Shown: positions 40,877-49,435 of the stretch, in pieces
Position numbering within the stretch: position 1 is the stretch's first letter
Layout: every line of letters begins with the position of its first letter
From: Sphingomonas bacterium
Lineage (GTDB): Bacteria > Pseudomonadota > Alphaproteobacteria > Sphingomonadales > Sphingomonadaceae
Direction: 5' to 3'
NCBI GenBank assembly: GCA_030149245.1
Contig: JASBRX010000035.1
Location: forward strand, 54,084 to 118,083
DNA length: 64,000 nucleotides
Notes under the pieces: model-generated
Database searches by the model: none
Told to the model about the DNA's origin: nothing
Seen by the model: only the letters and a program-made list of their open reading frames with translations
Program-made: the position numbers and the translations under genes

Positions 40877-40899
40877 CCCCTCCCGCTCGCGGGAGGGGA
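40877..40899. repeat. Short hairpin, CCCCTCCCGCTCGCGGGAGG family
   Basis: Truncated member of the CCCCTCCC repeat family; a perfect stem of about 8 bp. It lies 10 nt after the small membrane protein gene and 33 nt before the M16 peptidase start. Confidence 0.7.
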
Positions 40900-40931
40900 G
40901 TTTGAAGTCCAATGATCAGGAGACCGAATTG

Positions 40932-43778
40932 ATGCGCCTGACCCGCACCGCGCTTTACCTGAGCGCCGCCCTGCTCCCCTTCGCCGCGCAGGCACAACAG
41001 GCGGCGCCCGCCCCTGCCCCCGCCGCGCAGCAGCAGATCGCCGTCGCCCCGCTCAACTTCACCGAGCGGACCCTGCCCAATGGCCTCAAAGTCTATGCAA
41101 TCCGCGACACCAGCACCGCCAACGTCTCGGTCCAGGTGTGGTACGATGTCGGCAGCAAGGACGATCCCGCCGGCAAATCGGGCTTCGCCCACATGTTCGA
41201 ACATCTCATGTTCAAGGGCACGAAGAACCTGGTCGACGAACAGATGGACCGGCTGACCGAGGATGTCGGCGGCTACAACAACGCGTCGACCGCATCGGAC
41301 TATACCAACTATTATGAGGTGGTCCCCGCCAACCATCTCGAACGGCTGCTGTTCGCCGAAGCGGATCGCATGGCGAGCTTGGTGGTGGACGAAAAGATAT
41401 TCGCCTCCGAACGCGACGTGGTGAAGGAAGAGCTGCGCAGCCGCGTGCTCGCCTCGCCCTATGGCAAGCTCTTCTACATCTACTTCCCGAACATCAGCTA
41501 TTCGGTGCACCCCTATGCCCGCCCCGGCATCGGCAGCATCGAGGATCTCGACGCGGCGACGATCGACGACATCCGCGCGTTCCACGCCACCTACTACCGG
41601 CCCGACAACGCCGTGCTGGTCGTCGCGGGCAATTTCGACCCCGCCCAGTTGGACAAATGGGTAGACAAATATTTCGCGCCGATCGCGAAGCCCGACCGCC
41701 CGATCCCGCGCGTCACCGTCGCCGAACCGCCGCGCACGGCCGCGGTGCGCAAGACGGTTTATGAAGCCAACACCCCGCTGCCGGCCGTGCTGCTCAGCTA
41801 TCAGCTTCCGCCCGACAATCACCCGGACTTGGCGGCGCTGACGGTGCTCGACGGCATCCTGTCGGGGGGCGCGAATTCGCGCCTGTACCGCAACCTCGTC
41901 TATCGCGATCAGCTGGCGGCGCAGGCCGGCACGTTCCTCGATACGCGTCAGTCGACCGGTGCCTATGCGATGTACACGATCCTTGCCGGCGGGAAGTCGG
42001 CTGACGCCGGCGAGGCGGCGATGCGCCGCGAAATCGCCGAACTGCGCGACAAGCCGGTCAGCGCAGCCGAACTGGCCGAAGCGAAGAATGAGATCCTGAC
42101 CAGCGCGCTCAAGAGCCGCGAGACGGCGGAGGGCAAGGCATCGACCCTCGCCGCGTCGATCATCGTCAGCCGCGATCCCAGGGCGGCGGACCAGCAGCTC
42201 GCCGCCATCGCGCGCGTCACCGCCGCCGATGTCCAGCGCGTCGCGCGCCAGTATCTGGGCGACAACCAGTCCGCTGCGCTCACCTACCTCCCGGATGCGA
42301 TGGCGCAGGGGGCCAAGGGCGACAGCGTCGGCATCGCCGATACGGTCAAGGTCGCCGCCCTGGTCGCGCCCAAGGACATCGTGATCCACACCCAGGCGAG
42401 CGCGGAAACCCGCGTCGCGATTCCAGAGCCGGGCGCCCCGGTCTCGCCGACCATCCCGACCGCATCGGAAAGCAAGCTTGCCAACGGCATGCGCCTGATC
42501 GTGGTCGAAAAGCGCGACCTGCCGATCGTCACTGCCACCGTCGTCGCGCCCGCAGGCGGGACGCGCGACCCGGCGGGCAAGGCCGGTACCGCCGCGCTCG
42601 CTGCGGCGCTGCTGACCAAGGGCACCACCACCCGCTCGGCCGAACAGATCGCGCAACAGATCGAATCGCTCGGCGGGTCGATCGGGGCCGGGGCCGATTG
42701 GGACGCGGCCTTCGCGACCGTCACGGTCAAGGCCGATCAGGTCGAACCCGCGCTCACCGTCCTCGCCGATGTCGCGCGCAACCCGGCATTCGCGCAGGAA
42801 GAGCTCGACCGCGCGCGCAAGCAGACGGTCGATGGCGTCACCGTCCAGCTCAAGGATCCCGCCGCGCTCGCCGGCATCGCCGCGAGCCGCGCGGTGTTCG
42901 GCAGCCGCGCCTATGGCAATCTGCTCTCGGGCACCCCGACCTCGCTGCCGCGCATCACCCGCGATGACGTGGCAAGCGCCTATGCCCGCGCCTGGAGCCC
43001 CGACCAGTCGGCGCTCGTCGTGGTCGGCGACATCGCCGCCAAGGACGCGACCGCACTGGCGCAAAAGCTGTTCGGCGACTGGAAGCGCGGCAACGTCACC
43101 TACATCGCTGGACCGGTCCCGGCCGCGCCCAAGCCGCGCGTGATCGTCGTCGACCTGCCCGAAGCGGGTCAGGCCGGCGTCGTCGTCGCGCGTCCGGGCA
43201 TCGCGCGCAATGACAAGGATTTCTACGCGGCCCAGGTCGCCAACGCCACGCTCGGCGTCGGCTTCACCTCGCGCCTCAACCGCGAAATCCGCATCAAGCG
43301 CGGCCTCGCCTATGGCGCGGGCAGCAGCGTCGACGCCCGCCGCCAGCCCGGCATCGTCACCGCCGCGACCCAGACCAAAAACCCGTCCGCGCCGGAGGTC
43401 GTCAAGCTGATCGCCGAGGAAATGACCAAGCTCGGCGCCGCCCCGGTCCCCGCCGCCGAACTCGATTCGCGCAAGGCGGTGCTGGTCGGCAGCTTCGGCC
43501 GCCGCATCGAACGCACCGACGGCATCGCCGGCGCGCTCGCCGACTATGTCGCCGACGGCGTCCCGCTCGGTACGCTGCAAAGCTACATCCCGTCGATCCA
43601 GGGCGTCGATCCGGCGGCGGTGCAGGCCGCAGCCAAGCGCGTGCTCGATCCCGCCAGCGCCAGCATCGTCGTGGTCGGCGACGCCAAGACGTTCGTCGAC
43701 GAACTGCGCAAGGCGTATCCGCAGCTGGAGGTGATCCCGGCGAGCGCGCTCAACCTCGACAGCGCGACGTTGAAGTAA
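40932..43778 (+). CDS. Exported M16 (pitrilysin) zinc metallopeptidase, two domains
   Basis: 948 residues. A signal peptide ending near AQA is followed by an Ala/Pro/Gln linker. The N-terminal M16 half has the inverted zinc motif HMFEH (HxxEH) in GKSGFAHMFEHLMFKG, and the distal glutamate in ERDVVKEELRSR. The second half (about 500-940, beginning SKLANGMRLIVVEKRDLPIV) has the same fold but no HxxEH, so it is an inactive partner as in other PqqL-type two-domain proteins. It probably degrades peptides in the periplasm. ATG 40932 has AGGAGA upstream; the frame open before it overlaps the small protein and a repeat. Confidence 0.92.
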   Translation: MRLTRTALYLSAALLPFAAQAQQAAPAPAPAAQQQIAVAPLNFTERTLPNGLKVYAIRDTSTANVSVQVWYDVGSKDDPAGKSGFAHMFEHLMFKGTKNLVDEQMDRLTEDVGGYNNASTASDYTNYYEVVPANHLERLLFAEADRMASLVVDEKIFASERDVVKEELRSRVLASPYGKLFYIYFPNISYSVHPYARPGIGSIEDLDAATIDDIRAFHATYYRPDNAVLVVAGNFDPAQLDKWVDKYFAPIAKPDRPIPRVTVAEPPRTAAVRKTVYEANTPLPAVLLSYQLPPDNHPDLAALTVLDGILSGGANSRLYRNLVYRDQLAAQAGTFLDTRQSTGAYAMYTILAGGKSADAGEAAMRREIAELRDKPVSAAELAEAKNEILTSALKSRETAEGKASTLAASIIVSRDPRAADQQLAAIARVTAADVQRVARQYLGDNQSAALTYLPDAMAQGAKGDSVGIADTVKVAALVAPKDIVIHTQASAETRVAIPEPGAPVSPTIPTASESKLANGMRLIVVEKRDLPIVTATVVAPAGGTRDPAGKAGTAALAAALLTKGTTTRSAEQIAQQIESLGGSIGAGADWDAAFATVTVKADQVEPALTVLADVARNPAFAQEELDRARKQTVDGVTVQLKDPAALAGIAASRAVFGSRAYGNLLSGTPTSLPRITRDDVASAYARAWSPDQSALVVVGDIAAKDATALAQKLFGDWKRGNVTYIAGPVPAAPKPRVIVVDLPEAGQAGVVVARPGIARNDKDFYAAQVANATLGVGFTSRLNREIRIKRGLAYGAGSSVDARRQPGIVTAATQTKNPSAPEVVKLIAEEMTKLGAAPVPAAELDSRKAVLVGSFGRRIERTDGIAGALADYVADGVPLGTLQSYIPSIQGVDPAAVQAAAKRVLDPASASIVVVGDAKTFVDELRKAYPQLEVIPASALNLDSATLK

Positions 43779-43787
43779 GGCAAACAA

Positions 43788-43822
43788 AGCCCCTCCCCTT
43801 CAGGGGAGGGGTTGGGGTGGGG
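43788..43822. repeat. Hairpin repeat, CCCCTCCCCTTCAGGGGAGG family
   Basis: AGCCCCTCCCC and its inverse with a TTCA loop, then GGTTGGGGTGGGG. It starts 10 nt after the M16 peptidase stop and may terminate transcription. Confidence 0.7.
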
Positions 43823-43936
43823 CCTTTCCACACGGGTCACGGTCTCGGCGGCGGGCACCCACCAAAAGCTCAGATTTACCTCATGACGTTACCCAATGCG
43901 CGCGCCTACCGGATCGGCCGTGACACGGGGGACGAC

Positions 43937-44587
43937 ATGACAATCGACGGCATCGACCAACTCAAGCGCTGGCTCAAATACTATGCTGGGCTGGCAGCTG
44001 TCCCGTTCGCCTTCGGCATTCTGAGCGTGTGGTTGCCGTTCCTGCTCCTACTCGTGATTTGGGTCGGGCTGGCGGGACTTTATCTGGCGGCGATCGCCGT
44101 CACCATCCGCTGGTCGTTCGCTGCATGGGCAACGATGCCGCTGGGCGGGACGATGACGCGCCGGATCGCGGCAATCCTGATACCGCCTGCGCTGCTCGTT
44201 GCCGGAGAGCTCGCCATTTTCCCGCTCGCGCGGGTCGGCGGCAACGTCGGACTGCTTTCTCAAATCGCGGTATATCATCAGCGGTTCGAGCACATCATTG
44301 CAACGGAGACGGCTCGACCGACTGCGGAGGGTCGGGGTGCGTTCAAGGGCGTGACCTATCACGTCGATCCCGGGCCGCCCGCGCGTGTCGCCTTCTTTCC
44401 AGAGGGGGTGCTCGATAACTGGACAGCGTTGATCTACGATCCGACCGGCGAGATGATGCAAGCCGACGGGTTCGACCCCGCCACCGGTAAATTCCGTGCG
44501 CCCGATCGTGTGACCAAGCTGTTCGGCGGAGACCTGGTCTGGTGTCGCCCGCTATGGGGGCACTATTACGAATGCGGTTTCACTTGA
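43937..44587 (+). CDS. Membrane protein of unknown function
   Basis: 216 residues with three likely helices in the first half (AGLAAVPFAFGILSVWLPF, LVIWVGLAGLYLAAIAV, IAAILIPPALLVAGELAIF) and a soluble C-terminal domain of about 110 residues ending WCRPLWGHYYECGFT. ATG 43937 is supported by GGGGGAC; in-frame ATG 43883 gives 18 more residues. Base composition is a little lower in GC than flanking genes. I do not recognise a family. Confidence 0.65.
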   Translation: MTIDGIDQLKRWLKYYAGLAAVPFAFGILSVWLPFLLLLVIWVGLAGLYLAAIAVTIRWSFAAWATMPLGGTMTRRIAAILIPPALLVAGELAIFPLARVGGNVGLLSQIAVYHQRFEHIIATETARPTAEGRGAFKGVTYHVDPGPPARVAFFPEGVLDNWTALIYDPTGEMMQADGFDPATGKFRAPDRVTKLFGGDLVWCRPLWGHYYECGFT

Positions 44588-44723
44588 TCAGGCACCCACC
44601 CCAAACCCCTAACATTACCTTAACTATCAACCGTTTCACCTCGGGACGCGCCCAAATCCGCAGCAGAATTTAAACCTCCGCCACGCTACATCGCACGCTC
44701 GGGATTCTCCCGGCGGGACGAGC

Positions 44724-45782
44724 ATGCTGCGGCGGATGACACGGGTACAGCTGAGGGGCCTTGCGGCGGCGCTGATCGCGTCGCTGATCGGTGCCGGCTT
44801 TTCCGCGCATGCCGGGCTGAGCGCGCTGCACGCTTCGGAACAGGGTGCACAGCGCGCCGGGCCGGAGCCGACCGGCTATGAAGCCGACGACCATTTCCCC
44901 GGCGCGGCCTTTTATCAGCTGGCCGATGACGATGCCGCCGCACCCTCGGCCCAGGGCGCGACCGGCACGGTCGAGCTGCCCGACGCGCCTGTCCCCGACG
45001 GCGCGGTGATCGACCCCACCATTCGCCCCGCCCCGCCCTTCGAGCTGCGCGGATCGGCGCAGGACAAGGCGCGCGCGCTGCAATGCCTGACCACCGCCAT
45101 CTATTATGAAGCGGCGACCGAGCCCGATGACGGCCAGCGCGCGGTGGCACAGGTGATCCTCAACCGCGCCCGCCACCCGACCTTCCCGGCCACCATCTGC
45201 GGCGTAGTCTATCAGGGGTCGGAGAAATCCGGCTGCCAGTTCAGCTTCGCCTGTGACGGGTCGATGGCGCGCAAGCCGTCGCGCCAATATTGGGACCGCG
45301 CCGCGCGCGTCGCATCGGCGGCGCTGGCGGGCGAGGTGTTCGCGCCCGTCGGCATGGCGACGCATTACCACACCCACGCCGTCACCCCGCGCTGGAACAC
45401 CTCGCTGGTGATGACCGGTGTGTTCGGCGCGCATTTCTTCCATCGCTGGAAAGGCTATTGGGGCACTGGTGCCGCCTTCACGCAACGCTATCGCGGCGGT
45501 GAGCCCGTGCCCGGCCCCAAGGTTCAGGTCGCGACCGCCGCGCCTGCCCCGGATGCCGCCAAACCCGCGCCGCAACAGACGCCGGTCGCAGCGGTCGGCG
45601 CAGTTCAGCGCCCCGGCAACCCCCTGCTCCGCCCGACCCCTGCGGTTCCGATGCCCCGCACCGAACGGCCGGCCCCGCGCCGCGCTGAAGCCGAAAGCGG
45701 CGACGTCCTCCCCCGCTATGCAGAGCCTGCCGACTCACAGGTGCTTGACCGCTGGAAGGACAGCGGCAAACCGATCCGCTGA
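44724..45782 (+). CDS. Exported cell-wall hydrolase, SleB-like
   Basis: 352 residues with a hydrophobic N-terminal export segment. The Hydrolase_2 (SleB) domain spans about 110-245: AIYYEAATEPDDGQRAVAQVILNR, with the catalytic glutamate, CGVVYQGSEKSGCQFSFACDG, and ATHYHTHAVTPRW. The C-terminal 110 residues are a Pro/Ala-rich tail. It should cleave peptidoglycan as an amidase or lytic enzyme. In non-spore-formers its role is in wall turnover. Confidence 0.86.
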   Translation: MLRRMTRVQLRGLAAALIASLIGAGFSAHAGLSALHASEQGAQRAGPEPTGYEADDHFPGAAFYQLADDDAAAPSAQGATGTVELPDAPVPDGAVIDPTIRPAPPFELRGSAQDKARALQCLTTAIYYEAATEPDDGQRAVAQVILNRARHPTFPATICGVVYQGSEKSGCQFSFACDGSMARKPSRQYWDRAARVASAALAGEVFAPVGMATHYHTHAVTPRWNTSLVMTGVFGAHFFHRWKGYWGTGAAFTQRYRGGEPVPGPKVQVATAAPAPDAAKPAPQQTPVAAVGAVQRPGNPLLRPTPAVPMPRTERPAPRRAEAESGDVLPRYAEPADSQVLDRWKDSGKPIR

Positions 45783-45786
45783 CGCG

Positions 45787-45820
45787 AAACGGCCCCCTCA
45801 CCGGAGTGCGGAGGCCGTCA
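45787..45820. terminator. Weak hairpin between convergent genes
   Basis: ACGGCCCCCTC pairs with GAGGCCGT across about 11 nt with a bulge, followed by CATCGTTAA. It lies just after the SleB-like gene stop and before the convergent gene at 45844. Confidence 0.4.
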
Positions 45821-45843
45821 TCGTTAAAGCTTAGCGCCGAGGC

Positions 45844-46428
45844 TTAGCGGCGATTCTGCCAGTCGCGACGCTCCCAGCGGATCTTGCGCGCCAGCACATC
45901 GAAGCGCCGGTCGAGGTCGGCCCGCTCGGCGACGGTCAGGCCCGGAGCGGTCCGGCGATAGCGTGCCTCGAGCGCCACGAGCCCGCGGAACTCGGCCCGC
46001 AGGCGGACCGCCTCAGCGCGAGTCAGCTGGCCGCTGCGCACGCCCTGATCGATCCGGCGATCAAGCTGCGCCTGACGCTGGTTGATGTTCCACCAGCCAT
46101 TGCCGGCGCCCTGACCGTCGTGGCGCTCGGCGCGAATCTTGCGCGACAGGGCGTCGAACCGGCGATCCAGATCGGCACGTTCCGCGACGGTCAGGCCGGG
46201 AGCCGAACGGCGATAGCGGATCTCAAGGTCCGCAATGCCGCGGAACTCGGCGCGCAGGCGCGCTGCCTCGGCGCGGTTCAGCTGGCCGCTACGCACACCC
46301 TGGTCGATCCGCTGATCGAGCTGCGCCTGGCGCTGGTTGATCGTCTGCCACCCAGCCTGCGCAGTAGCGGCAGGAACCGTGGCGGCCGCGATGCCGAGAC
46401 CGGCAATCATCAGTGCAAACTTCTTCAT
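45844..46428 (-). CDS. Exported protein with two tandem repeats
   Basis: 194 residues: signal peptide (1-25), then two copies of a unit of about 78 residues (27-104 and 112-190). Each unit begins INQRQAQLD-RIDQGVRSGQL and goes on RAEA-RLRAEFRG, with SAPGLTVAERADLDRRFD or TAPGLTVAERADLDRRFD near its end. The unit is helical and Arg-rich. DNA of the two units is also closely similar, so duplication is recent or under conversion. No named domain. Function unknown; probably periplasmic. Confidence 0.75.
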   Translation of the reverse strand: MKKFALMIAGLGIAAATVPAATAQAGWQTINQRQAQLDQRIDQGVRSGQLNRAEAARLRAEFRGIADLEIRYRRSAPGLTVAERADLDRRFDALSRKIRAERHDGQGAGNGWWNINQRQAQLDRRIDQGVRSGQLTRAEAVRLRAEFRGLVALEARYRRTAPGLTVAERADLDRRFDVLARKIRWERRDWQNRR

Positions 46429-46623
46429 CGAACGTCTCCTCTTCAAATTCATCGCCGCATCGGCGGCTGTGTTCGTTATCGTGAGCAGGTGTCGCAGCGA
46501 TTTGGCGGGAATGTCGTTATTGTGTCGCGGCGTGTCGCACGCGTGACGGGTCCGTTCATATTGGTTAACACGACCCCAGTGTGCTATCTTGCCAAAACAC
46601 CTCCAAGGAGCCATGTTGCCATC

Positions 46624-46851
46624 ATGCTGAACATTCTCTCGCTCATCACCGGCGCCATCGCGCTCCTCATTGCGTTGATTGGTATTCTGCCAATCCCACT
46701 GCTGCCGATGGTCAACTGGGTCGCGTTCCCGATCGCGGTCGTTGGCCTCGTGTTTGGCCTGCTGTCGAGCGGTACGGCCGGGCGCAATCTCAACATCGTC
46801 GTGCTGGTCATCAGCGGGTTGCGCTTGATGCTGACCGGCGGATGGATCTGA
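46624..46851 (+). CDS. Small two-helix membrane protein
   Basis: 75 residues, highly hydrophobic: ITGAIALLIALIGILPIPLLPMV and VNWVAFPIAVVGLVFGLL. Start ATG 46624, with AAGGAG 13 nt upstream, rather far. No family recognised. It lies between two minus-strand envelope genes. Confidence 0.6.
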   Translation: MLNILSLITGAIALLIALIGILPIPLLPMVNWVAFPIAVVGLVFGLLSSGTAGRNLNIVVLVISGLRLMLTGGWI

Positions 46852-46857
46852 CGGACA

Positions 46858-46882
46858 CGCCCGGGCTACAATAGCCGGGGCG
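46858..46882. terminator. Hairpin terminator between convergent genes
   Basis: CGCCCGGGCTA and TAGCCGGGGCG pair over 11 bp with one mismatch around a CAA loop. It lies 6 nt after the small membrane protein stop and 14 nt before the stop of the next convergent gene. Confidence 0.7.
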
Positions 46883-46896
46883 CTCCATCACTTGCG

Positions 46897-47463
46897 TCAG
46901 CGGCAGCGCACGTTGCCGCGGTCGATCGACGCGCCCAGCGCCGCGCCACCGGCTACACCCAGCAGGGTGCCGAGAACGTTCGAACGCCCGTTCGACAGCG
47001 CATTGCCGAGCAACCCGCCGGCGATCCCGCCGACGATCAGACCGGTCGTGCCATCGCTGCGGCGGCAATAGTAACGGCCGTCGCGCCCGCGATAGATGCG
47101 GTCCTGCCGCGTCAGGCGACGCTCCTGATAATAGCGGCCATCCCGGTAATAATCATCGGCATAGTAAGCCCGCTGACCACGCGCCGGGCGGTTCCAGTCA
47201 TAGTTGCGGTACTGGCGCCAGTCGCGGCGGTCTTCACGGCGATCCCGGCGCGCATCGCGCACCTCGCGCTGATATTCGCGCTCGGCGGCGCGCCGCTCCG
47301 CCGGCGTATCGGCGCGGCGCACATCGCGGCGATAGTCGCGCTGGGCATCGCGGATTTCCTCGCGGTATTCACGGTTGGTCTCGCGCGGCGTCTGCTGCGC
47401 CATGGCCGGAACCGGTGCCAGGGCAACCGACACCATGATCGCGGCGATAAGGGGGGTACGCAT
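46897..47463 (-). CDS. Exported glycine-zipper protein with Arg/Asp-rich region
   Basis: 188 residues. Signal peptide ending AMAQ, then a highly charged coiled region full of REYREEIRDAQRDYRRDVRR-type repeats, a Tyr-rich stretch RDGRYYQERR, and a C-terminal glycine zipper GLIVGGIAGGLLGNALSNG, like 17-kDa surface antigens. It is likely a periplasmic or outer-membrane structural protein. Confidence 0.78.
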   Translation of the reverse strand: MRTPLIAAIMVSVALAPVPAMAQQTPRETNREYREEIRDAQRDYRRDVRRADTPAERRAAEREYQREVRDARRDRREDRRDWRQYRNYDWNRPARGQRAYYADDYYRDGRYYQERRLTRQDRIYRGRDGRYYCRRSDGTTGLIVGGIAGGLLGNALSNGRSNVLGTLLGVAGGAALGASIDRGNVRCR

Positions 47464-47561
47464 GCAACTTCTCCTGCATCTTCAATGCCGGCCTAAACGG
47501 CTCTCACCACACGGAAGTTGCGTGAACGACAAACTACTCCGCGTTCATCGCACGGCCAGTT

Positions 47562-48386
47562 TCACATCCGGGTGTCGCCGGGATAGGCGAACAGCAGGTC
47601 GGCATCGCTCGATGCGGTCAGCACCGCGCTGCCACTGACGCTGAGGCAATCCCCGGCCTGCCACGCCACGCCATCGACCTCGCCCGTCCCGCGCACCGGC
47701 ACCAGCCATCCGGTCTCGCCATGCGGCAGCCGAATCATCCGATCCCCGCCGATCCACCGCTCCAGCACGAATTTCGGTCCCTCGACCAGGATCGTGCGTC
47801 CATGCTCCACGATCCCCGGGCTCGGCAGAGGAACCCATGGCTCCAGGACGGCGACATCGACCCCGTCGTCCAGATGCAGTTCGCGCGGACGACCATAATC
47901 GTACAGGCGATACGTCGTTTCGCTATTCTGCTGCACCTCGATCAGCGTGATCCCCGCGCCGATCGCATGCACCGTACCCGACGGCGCGTAGAAGAAATCA
48001 CCCGCCCGCACCGGCTTCCAATCGAGCAGATCGACGATCGACCCATCCTGCGCCGCCGCTCGCAGTGTCTGCGCATCCAAGGGCTCGCGCGGCCCGATCG
48101 CGATGGTCGAATCAGGCTCGGCCTCCAGGATCAGCCAGCACTCATCCTTCCCGCGCGGCAATCCGCGGGCGTGCGCGGCATCGTCGTCGGGGTGGACCTG
48201 AACCGACAGCTTCTCACTGGTAAACAGATATTTGATCAGCAGGTCCGGCGCGGCATCGCCCGGCGACTGGAACCACACTTCCCCCACCGGCGCGCCTTCG
48301 GGCGCGGGATCGTCGAATCCGGGCCACAGCCGATGGCGGCCCCAGGGCTTTTCGACTCGGTGCATGGCGAGCAGTTGCGCGGGCAT
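47562..48386 (-). CDS. manA: Mannose-6-phosphate isomerase, class I
   Basis: 274 residues. The PMI type I catalytic domain shows LLIKYLFTSEKLSVQVHPDD (zinc-binding QxH) and the second signature APSGTVHAIGAGITLIEVQQNSETTYRLYDYGR. It interconverts mannose-6-phosphate and fructose-6-phosphate for GDP-mannose and exopolysaccharide. The protein is shorter than the enterobacterial 390 aa form, as in many alphaproteobacteria. ATG 48386 has AGGA upstream; ATG 48365 is an alternative. Divergent from bamD. Confidence 0.9.
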   Translation of the reverse strand: MPAQLLAMHRVEKPWGRHRLWPGFDDPAPEGAPVGEVWFQSPGDAAPDLLIKYLFTSEKLSVQVHPDDDAAHARGLPRGKDECWLILEAEPDSTIAIGPREPLDAQTLRAAAQDGSIVDLLDWKPVRAGDFFYAPSGTVHAIGAGITLIEVQQNSETTYRLYDYGRPRELHLDDGVDVAVLEPWVPLPSPGIVEHGRTILVEGPKFVLERWIGGDRMIRLPHGETGWLVPVRGTGEVDGVAWQAGDCLSVSGSAVLTASSDADLLFAYPGDTRM

Positions 48387-48514
48387 CGGTGCATCCTGAA
48401 TGAGAAGATCGGCGTATCGCGTCAACGCCGGATTCTGGCCCGCGATCCCGTTCGCCGCAACCACCCCGAAAAAACATTTCGCGCGGCCGCAAGGCTCGGC
48501 TAAGAACCGGCGCA

Positions 48515-49372
48515 ATGCGTATGCTTTCGACCCGCTCGCTCGCGCTTGCCGCTGTTGCCATCGCCCTTCCGCTCGCCGGCTGCGCCAGTGGTGCGGGCAA
48601 GCGTGCCGATCTGCCCTATGTCGCGCGCGACGTGGGCACGCTGTACACCACGGCCAAGGACCGGCTCGACCGCGGCCAGTATAAGCTCGCCGCCGCGCTC
48701 TTCGACGAAGTGGAGCGCCAGCACCCCTATTCGGTCTGGGCGCGCCGCGCGCAGCTGATGGGCGCCTTCTCCTACTATCTGGACAAGAACTACACCCAGT
48801 CGATCCAGTCGGCGCAGCGCTTCCTCGCGGTTCACCCCGGCAACCGCGACGCGCCGTACGCCTATTATCTGATCGCGCTCAGCTATTATGAGCAGATCAG
48901 CGACGTGACCCGCGATCAGAAGATCACGCAGCAGGCGCTCGATTCGCTCGGCGAACTCAACCGTCGCTATCCCAACACCCGTTATGCCGCCGACGCGCGG
49001 CTCAAGATCGACCTCGTGCGCGATCACCTTGCGGGCAAGGAGATGGAGGTCGGGCGCTATTATCAGGTGCGCGGCCAGTGGCTCGCCGCCGTGATCCGCT
49101 TCCGCACCGTGGTCGATCAGTATCAGACCACGACCCACACGCCCGAAGCGCTGATGCGCCTGACCGAAAGCTATCTGGCGCTCGGTGTGAAGGACGAAGC
49201 GAAGAAGGCTGCAGCGGTGCTGGGTGCCAACTACCCGGGCACGGAGTGGTATGAGCGCGCGTATGATCTGGTGCAGAAGCATGGTGAGCCTGTGCCGGTT
49301 CCCGCGCTCGTCACGCCCGCTGGTCCTCCGGCCCGGGACGAAACGCCCAGCCCCGCGCCCGCCACCAACTAA
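48515..49372 (+). CDS. bamD: Outer-membrane assembly lipoprotein BamD
   Basis: 285 residues. A signal peptide with lipobox LAGC puts the lipidated cysteine at residue 23. Five TPR-like repeats follow (YTTAKDRLDRGQYKLAAALFDEVERQHPYSVWA, then AAVIRFRTVVDQYQ...). As part of the BAM complex it receives outer-membrane proteins for BamA. The C-terminus adds a Pro/Ala tail. ATG 48515 or 48521 both fit. recN follows, the usual alphaproteobacterial order. Confidence 0.95.
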   Translation: MRMLSTRSLALAAVAIALPLAGCASGAGKRADLPYVARDVGTLYTTAKDRLDRGQYKLAAALFDEVERQHPYSVWARRAQLMGAFSYYLDKNYTQSIQSAQRFLAVHPGNRDAPYAYYLIALSYYEQISDVTRDQKITQQALDSLGELNRRYPNTRYAADARLKIDLVRDHLAGKEMEVGRYYQVRGQWLAAVIRFRTVVDQYQTTTHTPEALMRLTESYLALGVKDEAKKAAAVLGANYPGTEWYERAYDLVQKHGEPVPVPALVTPAGPPARDETPSPAPATN

Positions 49373-49435
49373 GCGCGCAACGCCCCTGACTAATCCCCTC
49401 TCCCACAGCGGAACAAAAAGGGGTAATGCGGGCGC

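Noticed and set aside
40836..43787. Minus-strand open frame of 983 codons opposite the M16 peptidase
   Set aside because: Antisense shadow with Arg/Asp/Gly bias; the sense strand has an intact HxxEH metallopeptidase.
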